A stretch of DNA of 64,000 bases from CAYMPH01 sp964529415 (GCA_964529415.1 CAZGWD010000008.1:138924-202923), one strand, 5' to 3'; shown: positions 53,404-61,402, counted from the first letter of the stretch. The notes: generated from the letters alone by a model not told the origin. Program-made: numbers and translations.

Positions 53404-53447
53404 TTGAGCCTCCTTTTTTCTGTCCTGTCTGATATTAAGGCAGAGTA

Positions 53448-54158
53448 TTATCTGTAAGTAATTATATTCTTTCCACCTGAAAGTTCCAGGTGAGAATATT
53501 CATTAAACGTTGAGAGCATTATTCTGTCTGATGTATATTTGAATCTTGTAATCGACGTGTTCGCAACTTCGTCTCTAATAAGCATTGTTTTGCTGTTATT
53601 TAAAGAAAGAACTTTCATAACTGCAGCAGAGATCGGACCGCCGGATGTGAATACTGCTATAGTTTTGCCGCTCGGGTAATTTTTCATAATATCGTCAAGA
53701 AATCCGTAAACACCGGACTTGAATTCATCCCAGGTTGCAGTTCCTTTCATATCGTATTTTCCGGAGCACCACATGTTCATTACTTCCGAGAATATTATAT
53801 GGAAGGATTTTTTATCAGACAGAAGATTGGCGTAATATTTTTCAAGTTGAGGCTTTTCCGCTAACAATACAGGGCTCAATATTGAAAAAATTATTTCAGT
53901 ATCATACTCGTTGAGCCTTGTGTCGTATTTAATTTCAGGTGCTGGAGTATTGTTTGTTTTTGATTTCGATATAAATCCGTCAGCTGTATCTTTATGGCGG
54001 ACCAGGGTGCCTGAAAAAATTTCGTCGAACTGCATATTTATGTTATGCAGATGTTCGCCGAGGATTGCAGCCTGTTTCATTCCTGTTTCGGAAAGCTTGT
54101 CGTAGTTTCCCTTGCCGAATGATCCCTGAGCATGTCTTATGAATAATAGGGTACTCAT
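53448..54158 (-). CDS. Histidine phosphatase family protein (phosphoglycerate mutase-like)
   Basis: A 236-residue protein with the RHG-type signature LLFIRHAQGSFGKGNYDKLSETG at the N-terminus (RHA in place of RHG; seen here as two short motifs, RHAQ and LSETG), ETI-like Glu region and a C-terminal VFTSGGPISA that supplies the second His-region position. Family members dephosphorylate sugars, nucleotides or proteins through a phospho-His. Genes of this type often lie beside acyl-CoA dehydrogenase and APH-like kinase genes, which suggests a role with a phosphorylated acyl intermediate. It is the first gene of the minus-strand operon. Confidence 0.85.
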   Translation of the reverse strand: MSTLLFIRHAQGSFGKGNYDKLSETGMKQAAILGEHLHNINMQFDEIFSGTLVRHKDTADGFISKSKTNNTPAPEIKYDTRLNEYDTEIIFSILSPVLLAEKPQLEKYYANLLSDKKSFHIIFSEVMNMWCSGKYDMKGTATWDEFKSGVYGFLDDIMKNYPSGKTIAVFTSGGPISAAVMKVLSLNNSKTMLIRDEVANTSITRFKYTSDRIMLSTFNEYSHLELSGGKNIITYR

Positions 54159-54176
54159 TTTTTTACCAATAAATAT

Positions 54177-54204
54177 AACATAATATATACCGCGAAAAAG
54201 TCAA
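54177..54204 (-). promoter_or_regulatory. Likely promoter of the minus-strand acyl-CoA operon
   Basis: TTGACT (54199-54204 on the minus strand) is followed after 16 bases by TATGTT (54177-54182). The -35 box lies within the left arm of the hairpin at 54195-54245. Confidence 0.5.
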
Positions 54205-54245
54205 GAAAAAAATGAGCGAATGCTCGCTTTTTTTCTTGACTTTTT
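54195..54245. promoter_or_regulatory. Long divergent hairpin operator between acyl-CoA operon and etfBA
   Basis: Two 18-base arms, AAAAAGTCAAGAAAAAAA (54195-54212) and its exact reverse complement (54228-54245), flank TGAGCGAATGCTCGC (54213-54227). The centre contains GAGC-GAAT-GCTC, a TetR-operator-like inverted repeat. Each arm carries a TTGACT -35 box pointing outward. As the genes are divergent, this is not a terminator; one regulator bound at the centre could control both promoters. Confidence 0.65.
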
Positions 54246-54264
54246 ATTCAGGTGGATGTTTATT
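54236..54264 (+). promoter_or_regulatory. Likely promoter of etfBA
   Basis: TTGACT (54236-54241) is followed after 17 bases by a weak TTTATT (54259-54264). The -35 box is in the right arm of the divergent hairpin. The long leader (about 320 bases) would include the MITE-like element. Confidence 0.4.
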
Positions 54265-54331
54265 CAATATATAAGCCTTAGAAGGTAATGCCATTAAGAT
54301 AAGGAAATTTTATTGTTTTATAAAATTATTT

Positions 54332-54469
54332 TGTGTAAGAAAAGGGGATAGGGAGATGGAAGAGATAAGGAGATAAAGGATTAAATAGGGAATTCATATA
54401 CAATAGAAAGTAAATTTTATTATTATCTCCCCGATCTCTAAAAACCCCCATATCTCCAAATCTTACACA
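54332..54469. repeat. 138-bp MITE-like imperfect hairpin
   Basis: TGTGTAAGA (54332-54340) and TCTTACACA (54461-54469) are perfect inverted ends. The inner arms also pair imperfectly for about 45 bases (purine-rich GGGGATAGGGAGAT left, pyrimidine-rich counterparts right) around an AT-rich centre with no ORF. The flanks hold a repeated AAGGTAATGCCATTA-like sequence (near 54280 and 54500). This looks like a miniature inverted-repeat element inserted in the etfBA leader. Confidence 0.55.
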
Positions 54470-54591
54470 TTTTTTAACTATAAATGCCATTGACCTCCGA
54501 AGGTAATGCAATTTAGTTAAAGGGATTTTTTGTTATATTACACTATTAGATTCAGGTGAATTTATTATCGAGGGAGGAAAATTAAAATATA

Positions 54592-55365
54592 ATGAAAATA
54601 CTCGTTTGCATTAAACAGGTTGCAGATGCAGACTCCAGCCTGAGGCTTAACAGCGATTCCTCATGGATCGAGGAGAATAATAAAATTGCATATATGATGA
54701 ACCGTTATGATGAATATGCGCTTGAGGAAGCTCTTTTAATTAAAGATGTGATTCCGGAAACAACAGTTGATGTTATATCAATCGGGCCTGGACGTGCTGT
54801 ATCTGTAGTAAAAAAATCTCTTGAGAAGGGTGCTGATAACGGGATTCATATTTTATGTGATAATCCAGCTATGTCTGCTATTAAAACTTCATCTGTTATC
54901 GCTCAATACGCAATTGATAAAAATTACGATATTATTTTCACAGGGGTTATGTCTGAAGATTTGATGCAGAGCCAGGTTGGCCCTATGATCGCTTCGTTTC
55001 TTTCTATTCCGTGCGCTGTTTCTGTAGTGAAAAATGAACTGATAAATAATTCAGCTGCTATTTCCGCTGCATCTGAACTTGAAGGCGGAATAATTGAAAA
55101 AATAGAAATCGCTCTGCCATGCCTGATTGCAGTGCAGACAGGCGTGAACCGTCCGCGTTACCCGTCATTATCGAATGTAATGCGTGCGAGATCAATGGAA
55201 GTTGTTTCTTTGAATATAGAAAATTTTAAAATTCAGGAAAGTTATGAGGAACCGGTATCGCTTGAGTATCCGCCTGTATCATCAAAGGGAATAATAATAA
55301 ACGGCAGCAGCGAAGATAAGGCTGACAAGCTTCTTGATTTGCTTCATGAAAAGGCTATACTATGA
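54592..55365 (+). CDS. etfB: Electron transfer flavoprotein beta subunit
   Basis: A 257-residue EtfB. The N-terminus MKILVCIKQVADADSSLRL is characteristic, followed by MNRYDEYALEEALLIK and the nucleotide-binding stretch (DIIFTGVMSEDLMQSQVGP). The conserved segment LPCLIAVQTGVNRPRYPSL matches the signature near the C-terminal part. With EtfA it accepts electrons from acyl-CoA dehydrogenase. GGGAGG lies about 12 bases before the ATG. The gene overlaps etfA by four bases (ATGA). Confidence 0.95.
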   Translation: MKILVCIKQVADADSSLRLNSDSSWIEENNKIAYMMNRYDEYALEEALLIKDVIPETTVDVISIGPGRAVSVVKKSLEKGADNGIHILCDNPAMSAIKTSSVIAQYAIDKNYDIIFTGVMSEDLMQSQVGPMIASFLSIPCAVSVVKNELINNSAAISAASELEGGIIEKIEIALPCLIAVQTGVNRPRYPSLSNVMRARSMEVVSLNIENFKIQESYEEPVSLEYPPVSSKGIIINGSSEDKADKLLDLLHEKAIL

Positions 55366-56360
55366 AAGAAAAAAAATATAAAATAATTGCAGTTCTCGAT
55401 ACAATAGAAGACAAGCTGATTCAGCAGAGTCTTGAGCTTATCGCATTTGCAGAGAGTTTTTCATCAGGAGATTTATCCGGCACGCTTCTTGTTATTCCAG
55501 GGAAAAATATTATGCAGCTCTGCAGATTAATATCAGACAAATACGGAATTGATACTGCAGCAGTTGAGCATGAAAAGTTATACTATCCCGATCCGGAACT
55601 TCAATCAGAGATTCTTCTGAGTGCAATGGATGATTATAAGCCGAAAATGGTTATATTTACACACACTGTAAGAAACTGCCAGATCGCTTCCAGGCTATCT
55701 GTTTCATTGAAATCATCATCCGCAACTGCAGTGGAATCATTTTCTTTAGCAGATAAAGAATATATTTTCCAGCGATCAATTTTTAACGGAAAGCTTAAAC
55801 AGAATGTCCGGCTATGCACCCCGTTTAAAATTTTAACAGTTCTTTCGGGAGCATATACTCTTACTGAAAAGAAATTCCCGTTTTCTGATAAAGCATCAGT
55901 TCATGAAATTAAAAGCAGCATTGATGTAAAAGGTTATAAAGGCGTGTCGATATCAGAGGAAACGGACAGCGGTGTTAAGCTTGAAGATGCAGATGTAATT
56001 ATTTCTATTGGAAGAGGAATCGGCAAGGAGGATAATCTTGAGCTGATCCGTAAAACAGCAGCTATATTCGCAAACTCGGCTATTGGTGCATCGAGACCTG
56101 TCTGCGACCGGAAGTGGCTGTCTTTTAATCATCAGGTCGGCATTACAGGTAAAACTGTATCCCCGAAACTTTATATGGCTTGCGGTATATCCGGGTCGCA
56201 GCAGCATATTGCAGGCATGAAAAATTCGCAGTGCATTGTTGCAGTCAATAAAGATCCGAATGCTGCAATATTTTCCATAGCAGATTTTATTATTATAGAA
56301 GACATTATTTCTTTTCTGCCTGTGCTGATAAGAAAGAATAATGAAAGAGCCCGTGTTTGA
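55362..56360 (+). CDS. etfA: Electron transfer flavoprotein alpha subunit
   Basis: A 332-residue EtfA. The C-terminal FAD domain (about residues 205-325) shows SIGRGIGKEDN, GASRPVCDRKWL, HQVGITGKTVSPKLYMACGISGSQQH (read in two parts) and VAVNKDPNAAIFSIADF, all typical. The N-terminal half is more diverged. It forms the ETF heterodimer with EtfB and passes electrons from the acyl-CoA dehydrogenase at 52210 to ETF:quinone oxidoreductase or another acceptor. ATGA overlap with etfB implies coupled translation. A hairpin (CCCGTGTTT/AAACACGGG, 56350-56374) spans its stop codon. Confidence 0.94.
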   Translation: MKEKKYKIIAVLDTIEDKLIQQSLELIAFAESFSSGDLSGTLLVIPGKNIMQLCRLISDKYGIDTAAVEHEKLYYPDPELQSEILLSAMDDYKPKMVIFTHTVRNCQIASRLSVSLKSSSATAVESFSLADKEYIFQRSIFNGKLKQNVRLCTPFKILTVLSGAYTLTEKKFPFSDKASVHEIKSSIDVKGYKGVSISEETDSGVKLEDADVIISIGRGIGKEDNLELIRKTAAIFANSAIGASRPVCDRKWLSFNHQVGITGKTVSPKLYMACGISGSQQHIAGMKNSQCIVAVNKDPNAAIFSIADFIIIEDIISFLPVLIRKNNERARV

Positions 56361-56374
56361 TACTTAAACACGGG
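56350..56374. terminator. Hairpin spanning the etfA stop codon
   Basis: CCCGTGTTT (56350-56358) pairs with AAACACGGG (56366-56374) around 7 bases, with the TGA stop in the loop start. No T-tract follows, so termination is uncertain. Its right arm runs into a GGGTCAGAGC copy. Confidence 0.45.
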
Positions 56375-56408
56375 TCAGAGCATCCCCGCTATATGCCGGG
56401 GTCAGAGC
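56372..56408. repeat. Two direct GGGTCAGAGC copies after etfA
   Basis: GGGTCAGAGCA at 56372-56382 and GGGGTCAGAGC at 56398-56408. Between them CCCCG...CGGGG can also pair. Same family as the copies at 5941-6196 and 47897-48446. Confidence 0.65.
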
Positions 56409-56468
56409 CTATTTATATCAAAAACATGCCTGCTTCACTCCATTTAAACGAATTTTCCCAATAATGAA

Positions 56469-56497
56469 TTGACAAAAGAATATTCTCAGCGTATAAA
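56469..56497 (+). promoter_or_regulatory. Consensus sigma70-type promoter for the alpha/beta hydrolase gene
   Basis: TTGACA (56469-56474), 17-base spacer, TATAAA (56492-56497). Transcription would start near 56504, about 50 bases before the ATG at 56557. Confidence 0.75.
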
Positions 56498-56556
56498 AGG
56501 CAGAGAAACAGCAGTTGGATATTTTTACTAAAATTATAAAAAGGGGAAATCGCTAC

Positions 56557-57480
56557 ATGAAATCATCAACATTTACATTTAAAAATTCAGACAATATGGA
56601 TGTCTTTGTATATAAGTGGGAACCATCAGGAAAACCAAAAGCAGTTGTTCAGATTGCTCATGGAATGGCAGAGCAGGCAGGCAGGTATGAGCGTTTTGCT
56701 AAAGCGTTGACTGCGGAAGGTTTTGCAGTTTATGCAAATGATCACAGAGGACATGGTAAAACTGCAGGCACTCTTGATAAAGCAGGTATATTTGCTCCCA
56801 AAGACGGTTTTTTCAGAACAATGGAAGATATGCGAACCTTGAACCAGATGATTAAAAAAGAAAATTCAGGAACTCCGGTATTTCTTTTTGGTCACAGCAT
56901 GGGATCATTTCTTGCTCAGGCTTATATATCCCGTTACGGATCAGAGCTGAAAGGCTGTGTGCTGTCAGCTACAGCTGGAGACGGAGGAGCATTGATCAGT
57001 GTAGCCAACATGATAGCGAGAGTTGTTTCACTGATTTACGGCCGCAATACAAAAAGCCCCGCTCTTGATAAGATGAGCTTTGGCGCATTTAATAATGCAT
57101 TCAAGCCTAACCGGACAGCATTTGACTGGTTGAGCCGGGATAATGCTGAAGTGGATAAATATATAAATGATCCCTGGTGCGGATTTATCTGCACAGCCGG
57201 TTTCTTTTTTGATTTAACCAAAGGCCTTCTTGATACTCATTCAAGTTCGCGTATGGCTGCAATTCCGAAATCACTTCCAATTTATGCAGTTGCCGGTGCA
57301 AATGATCCTGTAGGAAATAAAGGAAAAAGTGTTATGCAGCTTGTAGATGCATACAAAAAGCTCGACATCAAAGATGTAAGTGTCAAGTTATATGAAAACA
57401 CACGCCATGAAATTTTAAATGAAATTAACCGGGATGAAGTAACTAAAGATATTATTAAGTGGTTAAAGAGTCACCTCTAA
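56557..57480 (+). CDS. Alpha/beta hydrolase, monoacylglycerol lipase-like
   Basis: About 307 residues from the ATG at 56557, chosen because AAGGGG lies upstream and because an upstream TTG (56515) would sit almost on the transcription start. The serine-hydrolase (Hydrolase_4) features are clear: oxyanion motif QIAHGMAEQAGRYERF, YANDHRGHGKTAG, nucleophile elbow GHSMGSFLAQ (about residue 110), acid in VAGANDPVG and the catalytic His in NTRHEILNE. Family members cleave monoacylglycerols or lysophospholipids. It is a single-gene unit with its own promoter and terminator. Confidence 0.92.
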   Translation: MKSSTFTFKNSDNMDVFVYKWEPSGKPKAVVQIAHGMAEQAGRYERFAKALTAEGFAVYANDHRGHGKTAGTLDKAGIFAPKDGFFRTMEDMRTLNQMIKKENSGTPVFLFGHSMGSFLAQAYISRYGSELKGCVLSATAGDGGALISVANMIARVVSLIYGRNTKSPALDKMSFGAFNNAFKPNRTAFDWLSRDNAEVDKYINDPWCGFICTAGFFFDLTKGLLDTHSSSRMAAIPKSLPIYAVAGANDPVGNKGKSVMQLVDAYKKLDIKDVSVKLYENTRHEILNEINRDEVTKDIIKWLKSHL

Positions 57481-57484
57481 GGTT

Positions 57485-57518
57485 GTAATAAAAGGCGGTG
57501 AAAACCGCCTTTTATTAC
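57485..57518. terminator. Terminator hairpin with GAAA tetraloop
   Basis: A perfect 15-bp stem, GTAATAAAAGGCGGT (57485-57499) with its reverse complement (57504-57518), around a GAAA loop, 4 bp after the hydrolase stop. The T-rich side of the stem serves as part of the U-tract. Confidence 0.85.
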
Positions 57519-57564
57519 TCTTCGTTTTTTTAAAAAACAAAAACATTTTTAACAAATATTTATA

Positions 57565-57592
57565 TTGACAAAGCTAAAGAAATATTTATCAT
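57565..57592 (+). promoter_or_regulatory. Likely promoter of the partner-switching cassette
   Basis: TTGACA (57565-57570), 16-base spacer, TATCAT (57587-57592), about 80 bases before the TTG start at 57675. Confidence 0.6.
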
Positions 57593-57674
57593 ATTATATA
57601 GAATAAATATCTTTAAAGAAGTATCTTCAAGTCCTGTTTTTTGTTGTTTAAATTATTTTTCTAGGAGGACTTAA

Positions 57675-58157
57675 TTGGAAAATGATCAGGTGAAAATCAG
57701 TATAGTAATAAAGCCGACATGGAACCTTGTCAAGGAAGTCCAGGTTAAGGCTGAGACGTTTATGAAGGGAAAAAATATGAGTACCGAAGTAATCGATGCG
57801 GCAATCATGTGCTCTACTGAACTTATTGAAAATGCTGTTAAATACGGCGCAGAAAAACCGGACGGAAGCAGCATAGATTTTGATCTGCGGGCCAGTGAAG
57901 ATCTGATTGAAATAATTGTATCAAACGGATATCACACTGAAAAAGATTTAAATAATGTTCTGGAACACATTGATAAAATAAAATCAAGTAATGATCCGGC
58001 AGCATTATATGTAGAACGGCTTCAGGAACTGCTTGATAATCCAAAACCAGGGGTAAGCCAGCTTGGGCTTTACAGAATTTTTTACGAAGGCGGCTTTAAT
58101 CTTGATTACAATCATGAGAATAGAATTCTGACTATAATTGCAAAAAGAAAAATATAA
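57675..58157 (+). CDS. Anti-sigma-factor-like ATP-binding protein (SiaB/slr1658-like)
   Basis: A 160-residue GHKL-fold protein. The N box STELIENAVKYG (about residues 49-60) is well conserved; the later G1 region (LIEIIVSNGYH) lacks the usual DxGxG, so ATP binding or kinase action is atypical. In partner-switching systems such proteins bind and phosphorylate a STAS-domain antagonist. The start is TTG with an excellent AGGAGG site 7 bases before it and no suitable ATG, so it is very likely right. The STAS-like gene follows 19 bp later and the PP2C gene next. I infer an SpoIIAB/RsbW-like or SiaB-like role. Confidence 0.82.
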   Translation: MENDQVKISIVIKPTWNLVKEVQVKAETFMKGKNMSTEVIDAAIMCSTELIENAVKYGAEKPDGSSIDFDLRASEDLIEIIVSNGYHTEKDLNNVLEHIDKIKSSNDPAALYVERLQELLDNPKPGVSQLGLYRIFYEGGFNLDYNHENRILTIIAKRKI

Positions 58158-58176
58158 TTTTCAGGAGAAACGAATA

Positions 58177-58530
58177 ATGAAAAATATGAAAGATGGAACA
58201 CTGTCAATTGAAATAAATGACGCTGATAAGGTTACAATGTCATGGCTCGGAAGAAGCGAAAGCAGGGAACCGGCCGTTGCATTAAATCCATATCTTATCG
58301 AACTTATTGATTCAATAAGCGGCAAAGAACTGGTTGTCGATTTTACAAAACTTGAGTATATGAACTCATCTACAGTTCCGCCGATAATACAAATGATTAA
58401 AAATCTGAATACAAAAAGCGTTGTCACAAAGATTTATTATGATAAGGAATCAAAATGGCAGGCTGCATCTTTTAAAGCTCTTGAAACAATTTCAAAAACA
58501 ATGTCAAGTATTGAAGTTACAGGGAAATAG
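58177..58530 (+). CDS. STAS-like antagonist protein (slr1659-like)
   Basis: About 117 residues from the ATG at 58177, preceded by AGGAGA; an open reading upstream to 58138 overlaps the previous gene and is less likely. The segment ELVVDFTKLEYMNSSTVPPI (about residues 50-70) resembles the phosphorylated loop of SpoIIAA/RsbV (FMDSSG), with Ser residues at the expected place. It is probably the phospho-switch target of the adjacent ATP-binding protein and of the 7TM-PP2C phosphatases. Family assignment rests on motif and context. Confidence 0.8.
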   Translation: MKNMKDGTLSIEINDADKVTMSWLGRSESREPAVALNPYLIELIDSISGKELVVDFTKLEYMNSSTVPPIIQMIKNLNTKSVVTKIYYDKESKWQAASFKALETISKTMSSIEVTGK

Positions 58531-58563
58531 TTAATTTTCACATTTTTAAAAGAGTTGATTTTG

Positions 58564-58612
58564 TGCATTCCGGTATAGCAGTTTTTTTATAATACGAGGC
58601 AGCCGGAATGCA
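58564..58612. other. Hairpin in the 292-bp gap before the 7TM-PP2C gene
   Basis: TGCATTCCGG (58564-58573) pairs with CCGGAATGCA (58603-58612); the 29-base loop holds a T7 run. It may end transcription of the two-gene switch cassette, partly insulating the downstream phosphatase gene. Nothing else is seen in the gap. Confidence 0.5.
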
Positions 58613-58822
58613 GGTATCCTGAAGATTTTTTATAATAGGAAAAATTTATTTTTTGTAAAACTTGTTACCGGTTATTTTAAATCTATAATTAATAAACATT
58701 TTTTTCATTTACTCACGCTTATGGTAAAACCACGTAAAAGGTGGAGTAATTGTCGATTATCCTTCTATATTACAACATAATGAAAATAAAACTGATGAAA
58801 AATTTAATCGCGGAGAATCCCC

Positions 58823-61402
58823 ATGAACTTCACTGAACATGTCTATTTTGATTTTTTTGCAATTGGCGCGCTAATACCGGCTTTCTTGACAGGTTTGCTT
58901 GGATATTTTTTCATTACAATGAAAAGTAAATCAGCTGCATCGTTACATTTCGGTATAGCTTTTATTATCAGCACTATATTCTATTTTGCATATTTTTTTG
59001 CAGCTGCAATATATCATCCTTATGCGGCATATCATAGATGGTTTACTGTTGTTACTGTAATGATTCAGATATTGCATTTCTCTCTTGCGGTATTCTCATA
59101 TCCAGAAGTAAGGTTTCCCCGTTTCAGAAAAATATATATTTCATTAGTCTATCTGATATCAATTTCGCTTATGATATATTTTTTCAAAGAGTCGTATAAT
59201 GCAGGGAAAGTTTTTCAATTTGCCGGACACTACTGGGATTTTGATGCTGACCATGCAAGTAAAATTATTTCACCTTACTTTATTTTATTAATATTTTTTA
59301 TTTTTGTAGCCGGGGTATGGAGAGCTGTAGTAAATCGCGGTATTGAAAGATGGGCTGTATTATTAATGGGGTCTATAATATTTGTGTCGCTTGTTATTCC
59401 CGGAATTACAAATTTGCTCAGCAGGGACGGTCTGCTTGATCGCGGTACATACCAGCTTACCCAGAATATTTCGAGCATGCTTGGAGTTTTTATAGCTGTA
59501 ATAATATTTCTTAATACAACAAAAGACAGATCAAGCTTCATGTCGAAAATCCTTATAGTTACTGTTATAACACTTCTTGTAATGGTTCAGGGTTTTACTT
59601 ACTATTCATTGCAGGACCAGGAAAAATCTTTTGATCTGCTTTTAAAATCAGAAACACATCTTTCTGTAAGAACAGATACCTTTCCTGATAACATGATATA
59701 TATGGTAACCTATTCCCAGAAAGACGGAACTGTATCAACGAAATATACCCAGGGAAATAAAGCATTAACCTTGAATTTCTCGGAAATTGATCATGAATTT
59801 TATAATACATTTATATATGAAAAAATAAAACAGCTTGATAAAAATAATTTTAAATCCAAACTCGAAGCCCTTCTTGCAGATTCGAATAAATCGTTTGAAG
59901 GATATAAAATAGCAATAATTGAATTTACTGACAAATTGAATCCTGATGAAAAAAAACCTGCCATGAAAGTTATTGAGTATATTGATTCTATCGAGCGTCA
60001 GGTTTTATATACAAGAACAAAGATCAGCAAGCTGCCGGAAGAAAATTTCACAGAACAGCTGAAAGCTTTTCTTCCCGGAGCAAGTTCAAAAATATTCAAT
60101 AAAGCAATACTTAAACATCTTGAAGCAAACGTCCATGATCAGAAGCTGCTAAGGCACGATATACTTTCATATCTGGCGCCGATGAGAAAGCCGGGAGCAC
60201 GAATATACAGAAAAGATGCATCTGATAAAAACCAGTACGTTGCAGTCATGGAAGCTGATACACTGAATAACAGGGTAATTGAAGCCGGATATCCCTACCT
60301 GGATTACAGAATATATGTTCATGAAACCTCCAAGAAATATATAATACTTTTAGTGGTAATGGTAAGCGTTATTATTGTTGGATTTCCGTTCTTCTTCTGG
60401 GGATCCCTTATAAAGCCGATCAAGAATCTATTATCCGGATTAAAAGAAATGCAGCAGGGAAATCTGAAGGTTCAGATACCAATCAAGGTTGAAGATGAAT
60501 TCGGATACATGTCGCGGAATTTCAATACAATGGCTGTAAAGATTAGCGAAGCAACTGAAAACCTTGAAGAAAAGGTAAAGGCCCGTACAGAAGAACTCCA
60601 GGCTGCCATGGAGGAAATGGAAGCAATGAATGAGCAGCTCGTTGAGGCACGCGACGCACTATGGGGAGAGATGGAACTTGCGAAAAAAATCCAGACAAAA
60701 CTGCTTCCATTGGATCCTGAGATTGCAGATTACGATATTTCAGCTTATATGCAGCCTGCAGACGAGGTTGGCGGCGACTACTACGACATTATCAATGCTG
60801 CAGGAATTGACTGGATCGTCATAGGCGATGTTTCCGGCCACGGAGTTCCTGCAGGCCTTGTTATGATGATGACCCAGACAGCGATACATGTTGTGCTTGC
60901 CCAGAACCCGGATATCGCCCCTGACAAGCTTCTTGATATAGTTAACAGCACTATCTCGGATAATATCAAGCGCCTGGGTGAAGACAAGTACATGACTATT
61001 TCTGTTCTTGCAGCTACTGTCGGCGGCAAGTTTATTTTTTCAGGACTGCACCAGGATATTATGATTTTCCGCAAAGCAACAGGCAAAGTTGATTTAATTG
61101 AAACAAGAGGGATGTGGATAGGAATAGTTGATGATATTAAAGGCATGCTTGACCTTGATTCGCTGAGCATGGCTCCGGGCGACACCATGCTTCTATACTC
61201 AGACGGTGTAACTGAAGCAGTGAAGAAAGAAACTGCGAAAAGTGCTGAACCTGAATTTTTCGGAGATATTCACCTTGCTGAGCTTTTTAAAAAGAATGCA
61301 TCATTGCCTGTTGACGGTATCAGAGATTCAATTTTAAAAGACCTCAAGGGATATTTCTGCGGTGATGACGTTACTATGGTAATTTTAAAGAGGAAAGTTT
61401 AA
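58823..61402 (+). CDS. 7TM-HAMP-PP2C (SpoIIE) receptor phosphatase
   Basis: An 859-residue protein. The seven-helix domain (about 10-255) carries YHPYAAYHRW, GHYWDFDA, LSRDGLLDRGTYQ and QGFTYYSLQDQE, shared with the two giant receptors at 33139 and 38057. An outside domain follows (about 260-500), then a TM (about 508-530), HAMP (about 532-585), a coiled coil (about 585-625) and PP2C/SpoIIE (about 630-859: VGGDYYD, GDVSGHG, CGDDVTMV). Unlike the giants, it has no PAS, kinase or REC domain, so the receptor is coupled directly to the phosphatase. The likely target is the STAS-like protein encoded upstream. GGAGAA precedes the ATG. Confidence 0.93.
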   Translation: MNFTEHVYFDFFAIGALIPAFLTGLLGYFFITMKSKSAASLHFGIAFIISTIFYFAYFFAAAIYHPYAAYHRWFTVVTVMIQILHFSLAVFSYPEVRFPRFRKIYISLVYLISISLMIYFFKESYNAGKVFQFAGHYWDFDADHASKIISPYFILLIFFIFVAGVWRAVVNRGIERWAVLLMGSIIFVSLVIPGITNLLSRDGLLDRGTYQLTQNISSMLGVFIAVIIFLNTTKDRSSFMSKILIVTVITLLVMVQGFTYYSLQDQEKSFDLLLKSETHLSVRTDTFPDNMIYMVTYSQKDGTVSTKYTQGNKALTLNFSEIDHEFYNTFIYEKIKQLDKNNFKSKLEALLADSNKSFEGYKIAIIEFTDKLNPDEKKPAMKVIEYIDSIERQVLYTRTKISKLPEENFTEQLKAFLPGASSKIFNKAILKHLEANVHDQKLLRHDILSYLAPMRKPGARIYRKDASDKNQYVAVMEADTLNNRVIEAGYPYLDYRIYVHETSKKYIILLVVMVSVIIVGFPFFFWGSLIKPIKNLLSGLKEMQQGNLKVQIPIKVEDEFGYMSRNFNTMAVKISEATENLEEKVKARTEELQAAMEEMEAMNEQLVEARDALWGEMELAKKIQTKLLPLDPEIADYDISAYMQPADEVGGDYYDIINAAGIDWIVIGDVSGHGVPAGLVMMMTQTAIHVVLAQNPDIAPDKLLDIVNSTISDNIKRLGEDKYMTISVLAATVGGKFIFSGLHQDIMIFRKATGKVDLIETRGMWIGIVDDIKGMLDLDSLSMAPGDTMLLYSDGVTEAVKKETAKSAEPEFFGDIHLAELFKKNASLPVDGIRDSILKDLKGYFCGDDVTMVILKRKV

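Noticed and set aside
54195..54245. Reading the long hairpin as a bidirectional terminator
   Set aside because: The flanking genes are divergent, so no transcript needs to end here, and both arms carry outward -35 boxes.
54326..54511. 61-codon minus-strand ORF between histidine phosphatase and etfB genes
   Set aside because: It coincides with the MITE-like hairpin, has no ribosome-binding site and the protein has no sensible composition.
58752..58840. Possible short leader ORF before the 7TM-PP2C gene, like those of the giant receptors
   Set aside because: A short ORF does overlap the start, but it has no ribosome-binding site, a different length and no similarity to the 36-codon leaders; the main gene has its own ATG and GGAGAA site.
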